A DNA stretch of 64,000 nucleotides from assembly GCA_014529385.2 (NCBI GenBank), contig CM043954.1, positions 94,877,247-94,941,246 on the forward strand, in the 5' to 3' direction. The position numbers were made by a program, and so were the translations under genes. The notes under the pieces are model-generated. The model saw only the letters and a program-made list of their open reading frames with translations, ran no database searches and had not been told where the DNA came from. Of the stretch, positions 1 through 12,185 are shown in pieces; positions within the stretch are counted from its first letter, which is position 1; the number at the start of each line of letters is the position of its first letter. The DNA comes from Adiantum capillus-veneris. Its lineage: Eukaryota; Streptophyta; Polypodiopsida; Polypodiales; Pteridaceae.

Positions 1-2200
1 CTTTGTCACTATTTCATTTGTGATCACCACTCCAGCTTTGTTCCCTTATGGGTCAAAAATCTGCGCAGTTCCATCTTCCTTGATTGTGGACAAAAGCTCA
101 TAAGCTTTTTGGAAGTCCACTCTGCACGGCTCTTGTTCGTAAAAATCTCTGAGTCCTAGTCGTTGGTTTGCATCTTTGGTTTCGGGCTTTGTGGCTACAT
201 CATACACTTCTTTTGGTAGGAGTTACAACTCTATGTGATGTCCCTCCTCGCTCTTGAATCTGCCAGTGAACACTATGGTGTGATGCTCCTCAAGCTGTTT
301 CTTTGAGAGATAGGTTGCCTTGGCGGTTTTGAATGAATCTGGGTCCAGTTGGTATGCTGGTAGTTCTTGCAACTTTTCTTTTTGGTTGAGCTTCTTCTTG
401 GCCCTCTCTGTTGCTTGCATGGCTCCTGTTCAGTGCATAGAGTGTCAAAGTTAGTAGATTTAATAGATTTTTCTCTGAAGCGTTCTTTACTCTGAAATGC
501 TGACAATTTTGGCCCAATTTTCTTCAAATCAATTTTTGAACGAGCATAGATGCATAAAAACATGCAAGGAACAAAATTGTAAAGTTCAAACAAAAATTTG
601 CAACCAAAGTAGATAATGGTGATTATTTATAGTTGAGTAATTTTTTCAACATTTTGCAAACTTGGCATCACAGGCTTAAAGTATATATCAAATACATGCT
701 CTAAGTGAAATATGGGCTCATTTGGATGCATAGGGTGAAAATGGAATCAAATTCTGGCTTTAGGTCTCTGAAGCAGTAGATATAATGGAAATTTAAGATT
801 TTGAGCTCCAAATTGGTTCAAACTTGGCTAGTGGGCTTAACACATCATGTACTTTGGATTTCTGATGGGGCGAAATATCAAAATCCCCCCATTTTGGCTA
901 GAAAGTAAATAATCACGATTATTAACTTTTCTACCAAAATCAACATTTTTTTGTACAAATTGGTTCTAGGCATTGTATAGACTCTGTGTATGTGATATGA
1001 GGTGATTTGGATAAAACAAAATGGTCCATAACTCAGAATTGGGCAAAGACTTCTTTGTGTTCTTTGGCAAATTTCCAAGTTATAGGTGCTCATTTTGGCT
1101 CATACTTGATTTTTGGCATGTAATAGGTGTGTACATATGATAGATGAGGTAATGATACAATTTTCAAGAAAAAATAGTGCAAAAGTTAATAATCACGATT
1201 ATTTATAGCAATTACAATTTTCTTGCAAAACTTAAAATTTTTGACCTAAACACGTTCTATACACCTAGAACAAGTCCTAAATTGAATTTGGTCAAGTTTG
1301 GTTTTGTCGGCATCACTTTGTGCTTTGTCGACTTTGAAATCATTGATTTTTGTGACTACACTGCCTATTGAGTTGGTTTGTCTCTTGTGAGGCTTTGGAC
1401 TTGTCCGCAACATAGTCGTGAAGCAACTCATCCAATTCTAGCTCATTTGGATTCAGTTTTACCTCGTATGTCAAAATGAATGCTTTGTAACCTTCGAACC
1501 GTTTTCTGCTTTTCGAGGGATTTGTATGATTGATTTCACAAAACCAATCATATACATTGTATATAAACCTTGTAGGCAAGCTGTCTATGGAGTCAGAACA
1601 AAATTCTGGTATCTGCCAAAGACCTAGCTTTTCTACTGGGGCCCCTCTCGACCCCTGCCGAATGGTCAATTGATGATATAGAAAGGTTCTATTATGTTCG
1701 AGCATGTTACAATTCAAATCCCATCTGATTTGGTCGAGCTAACAGGCCGCTATGGTCAGTTTTTGGTCATAGGTCTTCGTGCACTGCTTGATTCTAGGGT
1801 TTTTTCTAGGGGTTTAAACTAGCTATCGGCCGTGCAAAATGGATCGTTGATGAGTAAAGAACTTACCCCTCCTCTCTCGTGTGAGACAGCGTTGGAAACG
1901 GGCAACTGTAGACTCCGGAAAGTATGCACGAAAGAGGTCAAAAAGCTCTCTCTACAAAGGTGACAAGTGGAAATGAAGTTGTTTTAGCCTACCTGGGATA
2001 TCTATACCCGGACTTCCTGAACCATTTTTCCCCAGATTCCCCCGTTAGTCCTACTAGGCCATGAAATCTATGTTAGAGTTAAAAATTTCCCCAATCGGAT
2101 TCCTGTAGCTCATTCTGCAAGAATTTTGCAAAAGTAGGTATGGCCACCTAGTTTAGGCTTCCCACTTCCATCTTCCGATTTCATTGAGAATTTTTGTGCT
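1..2200 (-). mobile_element. gypsy-like LTR retrotransposon remnant, leader and ORF part
   Basis: Fossil remnant read on the minus strand. A short stretch near 2145-2165 shares the leader words GCCTAAACTAGG with the sequence downstream of the gypsy primer sites at 12.16 and 53.0 kb. A splice-donor-like GGGGTAAGT lies at about 1858-1872. Next come a coding-like stretch (1340-1717), a repeat region with three palindromes (611-632, 905-926, 1185-1206) and a second coding-like stretch (about 1-420). The proteins are lysine- and glutamate-rich and match no family I recognise. A TACTAAC branch-point-like word followed by an AG lies just before the second coding stretch, so the palindromic part could be an intron; that is inference. 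The element is broken and runs off the left edge. Confidence 0.45.
590..1250. repeat. Diverged tandem repeat with AATAATC/GATTATT palindromes
   Basis: Three diverged units spaced about 280-295 bp carry a short inverted repeat of the form TAAATAATC-RY-GATTATTTA at 611-632, 905-926 and 1185-1206. The same palindrome recurs in the leader of the gypsy element at 10.9-11.76 kb and once at 36.2 kb. Between palindromes the units share phrases such as 'gggcttaacacatcatg' and 'ccaaattgg'. The sequence is AT-rich and probably non-coding. Confidence 0.6.
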
Positions 2201-2630
2201 TGTCCGCCTTATCTTTCTGATCACCACCGTGTCTTCCATCTTTCCATCTGAGCTCCTTTGCTATTTATTATTAATTTTTGATATGTTTATTGAAAAAATC
2301 AAAGAAAATAACAAAATGCACTAAAAATGCAAAGTGGAAATCCAATAATTAAGAAAATCCATTAAAAAACATTGCTGGATTTTTTCATTTTTAAATCTCT
2401 TTATCAAGAAAAGTGATGAAAAATAACCAAAAAGGACTATTTTTTGATGATTTTTTGATAGTATAGATACTATTTACTCATAGAGAAGATATTATCAGTG
2501 AATTTTCCCTTGATGATGAATTATAAGGGAATTATTAGGTAATTTTGTATAAAATCACACATTAACATCAAACTTTTTCCTCCCTCTTCAAACATTGCCC
2601 TTAATTACTTAGTGCCCTTCCACCCCTCCT

Positions 2631-3540
2631 AGATGGCGTACTCCGGGATGATCGTGTGCATGGGTTCAACAATTGTGTCAAGGGTTTTTGATGTCAAGTC
2701 GTTCTGATGATGTCTTCCAAAGAGAAAATCTTGTAGCTTGTGTACTCTCTGTTTCATTGTACCATCAGGATGCTTCAGCACGCTGATTGCCTGAGCTTTT
2801 TGGTAGCACTTTTCACTGTTGTCAAGCTTTTTCTCGCCATTGGTAGGTTGGTTTTCTTGGTGTGGAATGGTATGGTGGAGTCTTTTGAGACTTAACTCTC
2901 CATTTATTGATTGTTTTCACAGTTTGTGGAGAAGATAAGTGCTCCTTTTTCTGCCAAATCCATTTCAAGTTAGGTTCCTTGCTCGAAAATACTCAGCTCT
3001 GTGTTTTAACCCTTGGAACCTTCTTTTTTTTTGTCGGTGATGATTTGGGTGCCCAAATTTGAATCGTCTTATCCTTAAGATGTGCTTTTAGTACCCAAAT
3101 TTGCCTGACTCCTTGCATGCTACTTGTAGCCTTTGCTTGTCAAGAGGATGGAGAAGATTGATTACTTCGTGGTTTGGTCTGTTGATTGCTTCCTTTCGAT
3201 TCCTCCTTGCTTGGTGCAATTGGAACAATGAGTTGCCCCCCTTTAGGTGATAGCTTGAGCTGATTTATATCCCAGTCTAGTACTGCTTTGTATGTCTGCA
3301 TCCAGGGAATTCCAAGAATCATCGTCTCATTCATGTGCTTATCTGGTAAGCATACAAACTGATGAGGACATGAACACCCATGTACTATCACGTTCAATTT
3401 GACTACTCCCAATGTTGGGGTTGGGTTCTTGTTGCATCCTTTGATTGTCACTATTCTTGCTGTCAATGCTTGACTTGTTGCCTTCTTGTACGTGGAATAA
3501 CTAAGTGCGTTTACTCTAGCTTTTGTGTCGACCAAAGCAT
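2631..3540 (-). mobile_element. Retropepsin-like extra ORF after integrase
   Basis: A mostly open minus-strand stretch of about 300 codons follows the integrase. Its first half looks like a retropepsin fold: ARVNALSYSTYKK, then VVKLNVIVHGC, then ETMILGIPWMQTYKAVLDW, with the usual 'ILG-PWM' late motif. The second half is basic and unrecognised (KHPDGTMKQRVHKLQDFLFG). Extra 3' ORFs are known in Tat, Athila and Ogre elements, but a protease-like one is not the usual arrangement. It could instead be a piece of a different element lying in the same direction. Fossil. Confidence 0.55.
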
Positions 3541-3828
3541 TGGTGCTATGATTGTTAAGCTATACTTTGATGCGCAAGTCCACTCCGTCTAACCAGTCAT
3601 CATCTGTTGAAACTGCATCTTTAGGTAATTCCCATTGTCAATCATCTATTTTCATAGTGTTGATGGGAATCGATATCTGTTGATTCCTGAGAGCATATTT
3701 CCGTTTGAGTACCCGAAGCCGAGATTCCTCTAAGGCTTCATCAATAACCTGCTATCATTTAATCCTTCTTTGCTTGGTTGCATGCATTCTTTCTAGCAAT
3801 TCATTGGTTAGCGGTAAATTGTACTTCT

Positions 3829-4937
3829 TTAAACGGCATCCACTAATCCAATCAGCCATTGGTCATCATCTAGGGTTGACAATTTTATAGCTCCCCTTGG
3901 AGATAAATCTTCAATGATAAATGTTCCATTTCCCTTTTTCTTAAACTTTGGAATGTGTTTCTTAATGGAATAGACTAAAACTAAGTCCTCTTTCTTGAAG
4001 ATTTTTGTTATTAAATGGGAATCAAAAAACTGCTTTTGTTTTTTCTTTTGTGCATAGATGTGAGCTACAACAGTTATCCTTTTCTCATCTAACTTTTCTA
4101 AATCTTCATGTTTTTTTGAAAATTCATGTCCAGTCCACTCAAGATCCTTAGCTACCCTTAGTGTCGGCAATAGAAATTCTATTGGCAATATGGCATCAAG
4201 ACCATAAAGAAGGTTAAAGGGGGTGTAGTATTTAAAGCTAATTTGAATGAAACTCGATAAGACCATAGAGCAACATATAGATTCATTTCCGAGTTTGTCC
4301 TTCTTGAACTAACCACTTTAGTCACCACCGAGCTAAGAGTTTTTTCCGTATGCTCAGCTTGTAAGTTTTCTTGTGGGTGATAGGGAGCTGATTTGTTATG
4401 GGTGACCATAAACTCATTAAGCAAATAATCGATTACCTCATTGAAGAAATGAGTTCCCCTATCACTGACAATTTCTATTGGCAGTCCATATCTCGTGAAT
4501 ACATACTCATGTAAGAAAGCTGCAGTGGTTTTGGCATCATTCTTTTGAGTTCCTTTAGCCTCGTCCCACTTGGTCAAATAGTCCATAGCTACAATGATAT
4601 ATTGAGCTTGGGTTCTATAAGCAGGTGGCTGTATCGGTCCAACAAAATCTATATCCCACTTTGCGAAATCTCTAGCTCCCATCATTGGTCTTAAGGGCCT
4701 GCTATCTACGCGTGTTGGCATTTTTGCTCGTTGACAAGCATCACACCTTCGAATATATTCTTTGGCATCTGCAAAATGTATTGGCCACCATATGCCTGCC
4801 ATTAAGATTTCTCTTGCGGTGGTCCCACTAGAAAAGTGACCTCGAGCTAATCCAACATGTGTTTGTTCTATAATCGGTATATACTCGTCTTTATTTGCAC
4901 AAAGACGCAAATGTTGATCTTTACCTCTCCGATACAA
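3829..4937 (-). mobile_element. gypsy integrase region
   Basis: An HHCC zinc-binding head is readable (HVGLARGHFSSGTTAREI, then CDACQRAKMP). The catalytic core follows, with WDIDFVGPIQPP, YIIVAMDYLTKW and IVSDRGTHFFNEVIDYLL, then a C-terminal part with PYHPQ and LEWTGHEF. Integrase inserts the DNA copy into the host genome. Its place after RNase H confirms Ty3/gypsy order. Broken. Confidence 0.9.
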
Positions 4938-5379
4938 TTGGTTCCCAATAAGAGCATAGTCTCTTGCTTCAGTTTCAATTGCTCTTTGTCAATGGAGTTT
5001 ACTCATATCCTCAGGAAATGTTCAGCTTGATAAGTAAGTAATCCGATAGTTGCTCCACTTAGGAACAGGCGACATTTGGAACAAAGTTACATGAGGTATG
5101 GGTGTTTGTTTTTGACATTGAGGACATTCCTTTACAAAAGATCAAACATCACTCCTCATAGTTGGCCAAAATACTCCAGCTCTCAATATTCTTTCCATAG
5201 TTTGGTCTTTCGCAAAGTGAAGTCCTACTACGGTAATATGTGCTTGACTTAGGTACTAGTTTTTCTCCTCAGGATTAATGCATAAGAGCAATATTTCATA
5301 TCGTTTTCTTTTGTATATCCTACCAGCTAGTAATTGATACATAGACGATTTCTCAATTAATCCACTTGAGCTATTGTCA

Positions 5380-5631
5380 TCAATGATACCATGTTTTTGA
5401 CCATTGAGGTATCATTTGCACAGAGAACAAATAGGCATATGGTAGATCATTGTCTACATCTTTAGGTGTTTCTCTTGAAAAAATCCTTGACAAATGATCT
5501 ACTCTTTGATGTGTAGTGTCTTTTTTTACAACCACAGTGAAATCAAATTCTAGAAGACTGATGAACCATCTCACTATTCTTCCTGTGCTGCACGGATTTT
5601 TGACCAAATACAACAAAGCTTGGTGGTCCAC
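5380..5631 (-). mobile_element. gypsy RNase H C-terminal part
   Basis: Reads MDHQALLYLVKNPCSTGRI, then WFISLLEFDFTVVVKKDTTH and VDHLSRI, the usual end of the gypsy RNase H domain leading into the RT-integrase linker. The domain removes the RNA strand during reverse transcription. It follows the RT region in the expected order. Confidence 0.85.
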
Positions 5632-5866
5632 AAAGACACAAACTTGTTGGCTAATAGGTAATGTCTATACTTTTTAACGACATAGATCGTTCCTAACCCT
5701 TCTCTTTTAGTGGTAGTGTAATTCTTTTCTGCCATGTTCGATTGTCAGCTAGCATAAGAAATAGGAAAGTCAATTTTTCTGTCTCCTAGTTGAGCTAGTA
5801 TACAACCTATGGCAAAATTGGAAGCATCTACATGTATGTGGAATGTCTTATTCCAATCTGGTGCTT

Positions 5867-6818
5867 TCAATATTGAGCTGAGGTGAGAGCTTGCTTAAGC
5901 TTCATAAAGAATTCTTCACATGCCTCGGTCCATTCAAAGTGTGTAATCAAGCTATACATGGGTTTTGCAATTATAGCGTACATGTAAATGAACCGTCTGT
6001 AATATCCACAATGCCCCATGAAGGCTTGAACCCCCTTGACTGTTGTTGGTCTAGGCAAATCAGCAATGACATGAATTTTTTCAATATCAGTAGCTATGCC
6101 ATTTTTAGACACTAGATGTCCAAGAATTTTTCCTTGTCTACCCATGAATGTGCACTTTTCAAGATTTAGGCAAATCCTATAAAATATACATTTTTCGAAT
6201 ATCTTTTTGAGGTGTTCAAAATGTTCAGCTCGGATTGATGAATGTACGCATAGATCCTCCATATACACTTTCAAGAATTTCCTAAGATATTCTTTAAAAG
6301 CATGGATCATCAATCTTTGAAATGTGGCTCGAGCATTAGTTAACCCAAAAGGCATAACCCGATCTCCATTCCGTTGCAAAAGCAGTTTTATGCTGATCTT
6401 TTGGGTCAACCAAAAGCTGATTGTATCCCGAAAATCCATCTAAGAAACTGTAAGCTTCTTTTCGTGCAGCTCATTCTAAAACATACTTAGTGATTGGAAG
6501 AGAAAAATTGTCTCTAATGGTAGCTACATTCACTTTTTTGAGATTGACACACACTCGTAATTTTCCATTCTTCTTGGGTGCTACCATAATTGGAGACACC
6601 CAATCTCTATGTTCAATTTCGTGAAAGAATTTGGCTTCCTTTAGTTTTTCAATCTCTTCCTTGATTTTCCTGGCAAATGTTTCATTATATGTATATGGCC
6701 TTTGTCTACTTGGTTTTGCATCATCTCTCATGGATATGGTATGTTGACAAATTTCTGGATCAACACCCTTGAGATCCTTGAAAGACCAAGTGAAGATATC
6801 TCGGTATTCTTTTAGCAA
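5867..6818 (-). mobile_element. gypsy reverse transcriptase region
   Basis: Typical plant gypsy RT words in order: EYRDIFTWSFKDLKG, DWVSPIMVAPKKNGKLRVCV, VMPFGLTNARATFQRLM, the active-site region KVYMEDLCVHS, GKILGHLVSKNGI and MGHCGYYRRFI. This enzyme copies the element RNA into DNA. The order and spacing match the Ty3/gypsy family, in which RT and RNase H precede the integrase. Broken. Confidence 0.9.
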
Positions 6819-6821
6819 GCT

Positions 6822-8200
6822 TCACAAAAGCTCTTCTTCTTCCTCTGTTAGGTCATTTGCAATGTAGGCAGTCCTAGGTTCTTCCCTTGGTTTAGCCAAG
6901 TCTATCTTTTTTGCGTTATCGGGCCCTTCGTAGGACTCTCTTTGTTTCCGTAACTCCCTAACAGGTTGTTCGACTATTTCTGATCTTGGAGAGTATACGT
7001 TTTTAATGGGAGGGGCCACTCCTTACATCCTTATCATCCTCTTTCGTGGTTTCCTTTTGGTCATATATATCTCCTTTAGAGATTTTTTCAACTCTTGATA
7101 TTTTTTTTTCCGCTCAACTCGTATCATGATTGTCTCCTTATCCTGTTTGTTTGCTTCAGTATCCTTCCTTGTTTTTCTCGATGTTTTTGATATTTATGGA
7201 TTTTCGTTTGAAGGATATCTACCAATGATTTTATCCTTCACACAATCATGTGCCTCTATCTGCATCAGGAATTGTGTTCTACTGGAGACTGATGGCATAG
7301 GTCGTGTTTTCACGTATCTGTCTATACCATTTTGGTTTCTTGATTTTTGGTTAGGAAAGTCAAAAAACTTTTCCTCCCCTCCTTTCAAGAGTAGCTTAGC
7401 TCTCACATGTTCTTTTTCTGACCCCGAATCTTTTGAGGTAGCTGAGTGTTCATCTAACTCATCTATTGCATCGTAGTAGAGGTTTGAAAAGACTTGTTGA
7501 GCTTTCATCAAGTTCTTGGGTTCCTCAGGGTTGAAATCATTTGGATGGGAATTATGTCGTAGCCATCCTCATTGAAAAATTGAGTAGGCACAGACATATT
7601 CACACATACATCCATTGTCTCTAAAATTTGAGTCCACTCAAATGGCTCAAAAAAATGCTCTGGAAAGGGTTCAAGTACACAGGCTTTGTCTGTGCAATAC
7701 CTTTTTAGAATACATTCTTCTCATTTTAAAATCCCATTTTCTGAGGCTCCACACATCCAAATAGGAGTGTCCTTGTTTAACCAGGACGGAAGCTTAGTTT
7801 CAGCTAAAGAGATTGAATCAAACTCTCGTATAAGTGTTTTCAAGACATCTCTATAAGTGTGATCTTTTAGAATTATCCTTGTTAGATCCCACTTGCTTCA
7901 AGTATAGATAATTTCTTTCCCAATTTTGGATAAGCTGTACCTATCGCATGAAAGGTCTTCCCAATATGATTTTGTAACTGACTTTTTTTACTTTCTCCTC
8001 GATTTTCGTCCATTGTTTTTGTTTTCTCATCTCATATCTTTTGCTTCTACTTATTTTGATCCTTTGAGAGGACACTTTTGTATTTTCCAAATCATCAGAG
8101 GAGTTGTGTTTCTTTTTCTTAGCCTGGGCTCTAGTGATTACCTTGATTGGAACAAAGATGAGCTACTAGGTATCACTTGGACTATGTTTGCTATTGTTTT
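6822..8200 (-). mobile_element. gypsy linker between zinc knuckles and RT
   Basis: This 1.4-kb stretch lies between the gag zinc knuckles and the RT. It reads as charged, low-similarity protein on the minus strand, for example KPREEPRTAYIANDLTEEEE just before the RT and a segment with LAETKLPSWL. A protease would normally be expected here. I could not recognise one by eye, whereas a retropepsin-like segment is present after the integrase. Broken. Confidence 0.5.
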
Positions 8201-8218
8201 ACCCTTGTTTAAAGGATT

Positions 8219-8422
8219 TTAAGGACAATCTTCCGGAAAGTGTCCTCCCTTTTTGCAACACTGTATGCAATAGGCTTCAACTGTCTTGAGGTTTTTGTCA
8301 GGCTCTGGACATTCATTTTTCCAATGATCATCTGCACCACAATTGTGACAGTTTCCTGTTCTTGGCTTAATCATGGGTCTTACCATGGGAGGTCTGACAC
8401 CTTGATTAGCTACATAATACAT
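8219..8422 (-). mobile_element. gypsy gag zinc knuckles (two CCHC)
   Basis: Two closely spaced CX2CX4HX4C zinc knuckles can be read: CHNCGADDHWKNEC and CIQCCKKGGHFPEDC. Knuckles of this type close the gag of gypsy and copia elements and bind RNA. The second knuckle resembles the remnant at 34.95 kb, which links this element to the second minus-strand gypsy copy. Confidence 0.85.
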
Positions 8423-8840
8423 TGGTGCGAACTCTGGTGGAGCATAATCACGGGTTCTTCCATTGGTGGTGGATGTGAATTATACCAATCTCCCTCTACC
8501 ATTACTATAGATGGTCTAGGTTCTACATAGGGTGTAACAGGCACTAATGCTTGTTCATCTATGACTCCTTCAGAGTGCATGTACTTTACAAGCACTACAT
8601 TGTGTCATGGATATGGAGGTTGCTACCCAACAGAGGTTGAGGTCTTTCCATACCCATCGGTGGTCTTTGAGCTTGGGCCATATTAGGCTGATAATCATAC
8701 ATGGGTTGTGCTTGTGGCCTCATAGGCACGTATTGAACATTCCCATCATACTTTGGTCGGAAGTAGCACTTGTGGGTCTCATGGTTGGTCCATTTACCCT
8801 CGATTGCACACCATTTTTGTGGCCTAATTGGTTGTCCCTG

Positions 8841-10516
8841 TTAAGGTATCCCTTGTCCTGGTCCCCTCATAGGTTCTTTTTGCATGTTGTTCATCATGTC
8901 ATTCATCCTTTTGAGCATATCTTCTATGGCTAAAAGTGGTGCTAAAACCATCGTTCCCACTTGTGCTGGTTTAGTGGATGTTATTTTCTTGCTTTGGTTA
9001 TCCTTAGGAACATCTTCTTTGTTGAAAATATCACAATTGTCTCCTAAGTCAATAGCATCTGACACACACTCCTCTAGGGTTGTATGCTTCTTGCTATAGA
9101 GTATAGCATGAAGTTCTTTGTTTAGCAATCCCTCTAGAAACAAAGATACAACTCGTTCTTTTGCAGGTATATCTAGCCCTGGGCATCTGGCAATGTATTG
9201 TTTCATTTGAGTTGCACAATCCCTAACAGACTCACCATGTTTTTGTTTAAAGCTATAGATTTGAGCTATTGTATTATGTTTGATCCCCGTTTTGGAACAA
9301 GCAGCTACAAATCCTTGAGCTAATATATTCAAGTCCATGATTGACCTTGGTGAAATGTTTTGGAACCATGTCAATGCTTTTCCTTCTAATGTCATTCCAA
9401 ACCCCTCGAATTGAGTATAGAAATTGAATATATTTTCTCCTCTTAGCACTTGCTTAAAGATTGCTAAGTGGTCGTATGAATCCCCTGATCCACTGTACTT
9501 TTTGATCCATTTCTGAAGATAAGCTAGTCTGACGCGTCTGTTTAGTTCAACTCCCGGTCTCCTGGCAATTAGTCATGTTCCAAGTCCTTCAAACAAGTCT
9601 ATTGAAAATAGTGACTCGTGTAGCCCTGGATTGGCCTTAGTGTCACACGGTTTTCTTCCTCATGAGGTGGTTTCTAGTTTCTTAAGATTACACTCAGATG
9701 ATCTCTCATAGTTTTCATCTCTTGGAATTGTTTCTGGTCCTTGTCCCAATATCCAATCCCTTATGGAATATCCTTGGTATTTGGTTTGTTCTACCTCCTC
9801 AGGAGTCATCATAACAAAGTTGTTGTTATAACAATCCTTAAACAGGTACGTTGGTAGATTTGTTGATCCTTTATCTTTGATCTTGAAGATATAGATGATC
9901 TTCATGGACGTTAGTTGTCTTGATTTGGCATGCAAAGTCCACAAAAGATCTTTTACGTTTCTATCCTCGCAATAATAGACTCCGATCCTAGGATTATCCT
10001 TACTAAGCCGTTTCAAAGGCTTCAAATCTATTTGATCGTATCCCTCGAATACTAAATTTGGTGGTTCTCCTTTTGCTGACATACTCGGATTATGGTGTTT
10101 ACTTCTAACCCCCATTTTTCTATCACGTTAGGGTTTTCGACCTGTACATACTGAGTTCCATTTTGGTCCATGTACATTTTTCCTTGTTTGTTTGCTCTAA
10201 TCTCTTCTTGGAACTCAATACCATGGTCATCAATGCAAATAGCATACTCCTCGTTAGGGTACAGGTAAACCTGAGCTCCATGGCGGTTAGTCTTATAAAA
10301 AGAAAGTATACGCTTATAGCGCATTGTCATTCCGGTTTTTGAGTGAGTCGAGTAAGAAGACATTTCAGATGTTGAATCTGAAAAAGTGTCTGAGACTACT
10401 TCAAGAATAGTGTACAAGGAATTGCCTTGATTCATGCTTTCTTTGATGGATACTCTACTAGAGGTTTCTCCGAGTATGCCCTGATTTCCTAGTACACGAC
10501 CAGATCTAAGGTTCAT
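8841..10516 (-). mobile_element. gypsy gag region
   Basis: Gag part of the fossil gypsy element. The N-terminal stretch opens with MNLRSGRVLGNQG, a common opening of plant gypsy gag proteins; a second copy opens the same way at 36,361. The later part (8.84-9.45 kb) holds a recognisable retrotransposon gag core: GKALTWFQNISP, then SFKQKHGESVRDCATQM, then LFLEGLLNKELHA. Gag normally forms the particle shell and binds the element RNA. Between the two parts lies a charged middle segment. The region is broken. Confidence 0.85.
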
Positions 10517-10539
10517 ATAGACTTATGAAGCCCTGGATA

Positions 10540-11790
10540 GGGTACTTACCTTTGGATTCGATTGCAACTTTCTGTCAAGCTACCGATTCCTCATCTGCAA
10601 CCTGATTCCTATACAAATTTGATCGTTAGCTATTCTTCTATAAAGAGAGTAGAGTTTCTACTAACTATTGTGATTTGTCTATGTGCATCATTTCAAATCA
10701 AGCTATAGGAGTTAGCAATTGACTTTTAGATTCGACTTTAACAAAAAATCAAAGGATTAATCTGCAATTTGGAAACTGAGTGAACATGTACCAATTTGGA
10801 TCTGATTGAACCCAAAATTACTTGGTGGCTTTGTATTATGCTAGTCTAACACTGTACAAGTTCAAAAGTCAAAACTGATGTCCCTGTGTAGCAGATGTAA
10901 ATAATTGCGATTATTTACTTTTGTTAGTTTTTTGCACTTTTTGGCTTGATTTGTCAAGTTTACAACCTATTAAAGTCCCTGGACAGTTTCAACAAGTTTG
11001 GACAAATTCTGTTTAAGTTGTGTGTCTGAAGACCCTAATTTCAAGAATCTGGCTTAAGTCTCACTTTTGTGATCCAAATTTCACAAAAATTGATTTGTGG
11101 GGTCTACTTGATATGCTTGACCTTGTGGTATACTCAAATTTGCAAAATTTCTAATTTTTGAAGTAGATGTAAATAATCACGATTATTTACTCTAGCTATA
11201 TTGCTACAAATTTTTGTCCCAATTTTGACACAGACCTATTAAGCACCTCAAGTTAAGGTCTCTAGCCAAGTTTCAACAAGTTTGGACAAGTTTTGGTCAT
11301 CAATTTTCTATCTGCAAACTAACTTTGCAAATTTGGTCACAATCTCCAATCCAATGATCCAAATCTTACCAAATTTGGTTTGTGGGCTTATTACAACATG
11401 ATAAAGCTAGTGGTATGTCAACTTGGTCAAAAAAGTTAAAAAATGGGGCAACTGTAAATAATCGTGATTATTTATAACTGGTAAGTTTTTGCAGATTCTT
11501 TTTGGTCAGCTAAGCATGTACACATGTTTATCACATCAATATAAGCCTATGAATCAAATTTCAACAAGTTTGGACAATTTTTTTCTCAATTTACACTCAA
11601 GATTCAGAAAGTCAATACACACTTTAGTTTTTACCCAGTCTTTTGCGAGTTTGGTGATCCAAATCTTTTGTGCCTTTATAAAAGTTGTTTGTACACATGC
11701 AAAGAGTCAATGGTATGAACCTTGGTCAAATCTAAGGTAAAAGTTAATAATCGCGATTATTAACATCATGCTTGAAATGAACCAATTTTT
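10540..11790. repeat. Leader tandem array (about 285-bp unit) with one palindrome per unit
   Basis: In the gypsy leader, between primer site and gag, four units of about 275-290 bp repeat. Each carries one inverted repeat: 10,898-10,917, 11,169-11,190, 11,455-11,474 and 11,743-11,764. The last is a perfect 22-bp palindrome (GTTAATAATCG and its reverse complement). Units share 'caagtttggacaa', 'ccaaatttggtttgtgggctta' style phrases and end with 'gtaaataatc'. No ORF is supported. The array may lie in a leader intron. Confidence 0.75.
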
Positions 11791-12086
11791 GAATTTTTCA
11801 ATGGACAGTCTTTTTATGAGCTATTTTAAGTCTATGAATCAAGTCAAAACTTAATTTGGCCTAATATGTTCAGATAACTTGAGTTTTGGCCAACTCTTGA
11901 AATTTTTACCTCAAAGTGTCCTTGACCTTACCCACTCGTTCAGACAACTTTTAAACTTACTCTCCAGTCAGATTGAGTGGTTTGGAGTCTTTTCGTGCTT
12001 TTTCTAGCCGTAGACCTGAAATTCTGCAACTTTAATAACAACTCACAATGATTCGTTCAGAGAGAGCAGAAATCCATCTCGGATCC

Positions 12087-12102
12087 TACTTACCCTACTC
12101 CT
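12087..12102 (-). promoter_or_regulatory. Conserved splice-donor-like leader motif
   Basis: On the minus strand this reads AGGAGTAGGGTAAGTA, containing the plant 5' splice-site core GTAAGT. It sits about 60-75 bases downstream of the primer site. The identical 16 bases occur in other gypsy leaders of the window at 41,351-41,366 (minus) and 53,326-53,341 (plus). Splicing is known in some plant gypsy lineages such as Ogre. That this site is used is inference. Confidence 0.5.
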
Positions 12103-12160
12103 AAAGGAAGTTAAAGGATAACTTCACAAGATGCTCATGTATTTCCCTAGTTTAGGTCTC

Positions 12161-12183
12161 TTCGATCCCTGACAGTAGCACCA
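12161..12183 (-). other. Primer-binding site, tRNA-Asp type
   Basis: On the minus strand the sequence starts TGGTGCTACTGTCAGGGATC and continues into CGAAGAG. It aligns with the complement of the plant tRNA-Asp 3' end (TGGCGCCGTTGCCGGGGATC). It stands two bases inside an LTR end CCCACA, the normal position. A closer match to the same tRNA lies at 52,994-53,015. Confidence 0.75.
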
Positions 12184-12185
12184 AA

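Noticed and set aside
12161-12183. A tRNA-Asp gene
   Set aside because: Only the 3'-end complement is present, beside an LTR end. No cloverleaf can be formed, so it is a primer-binding site.
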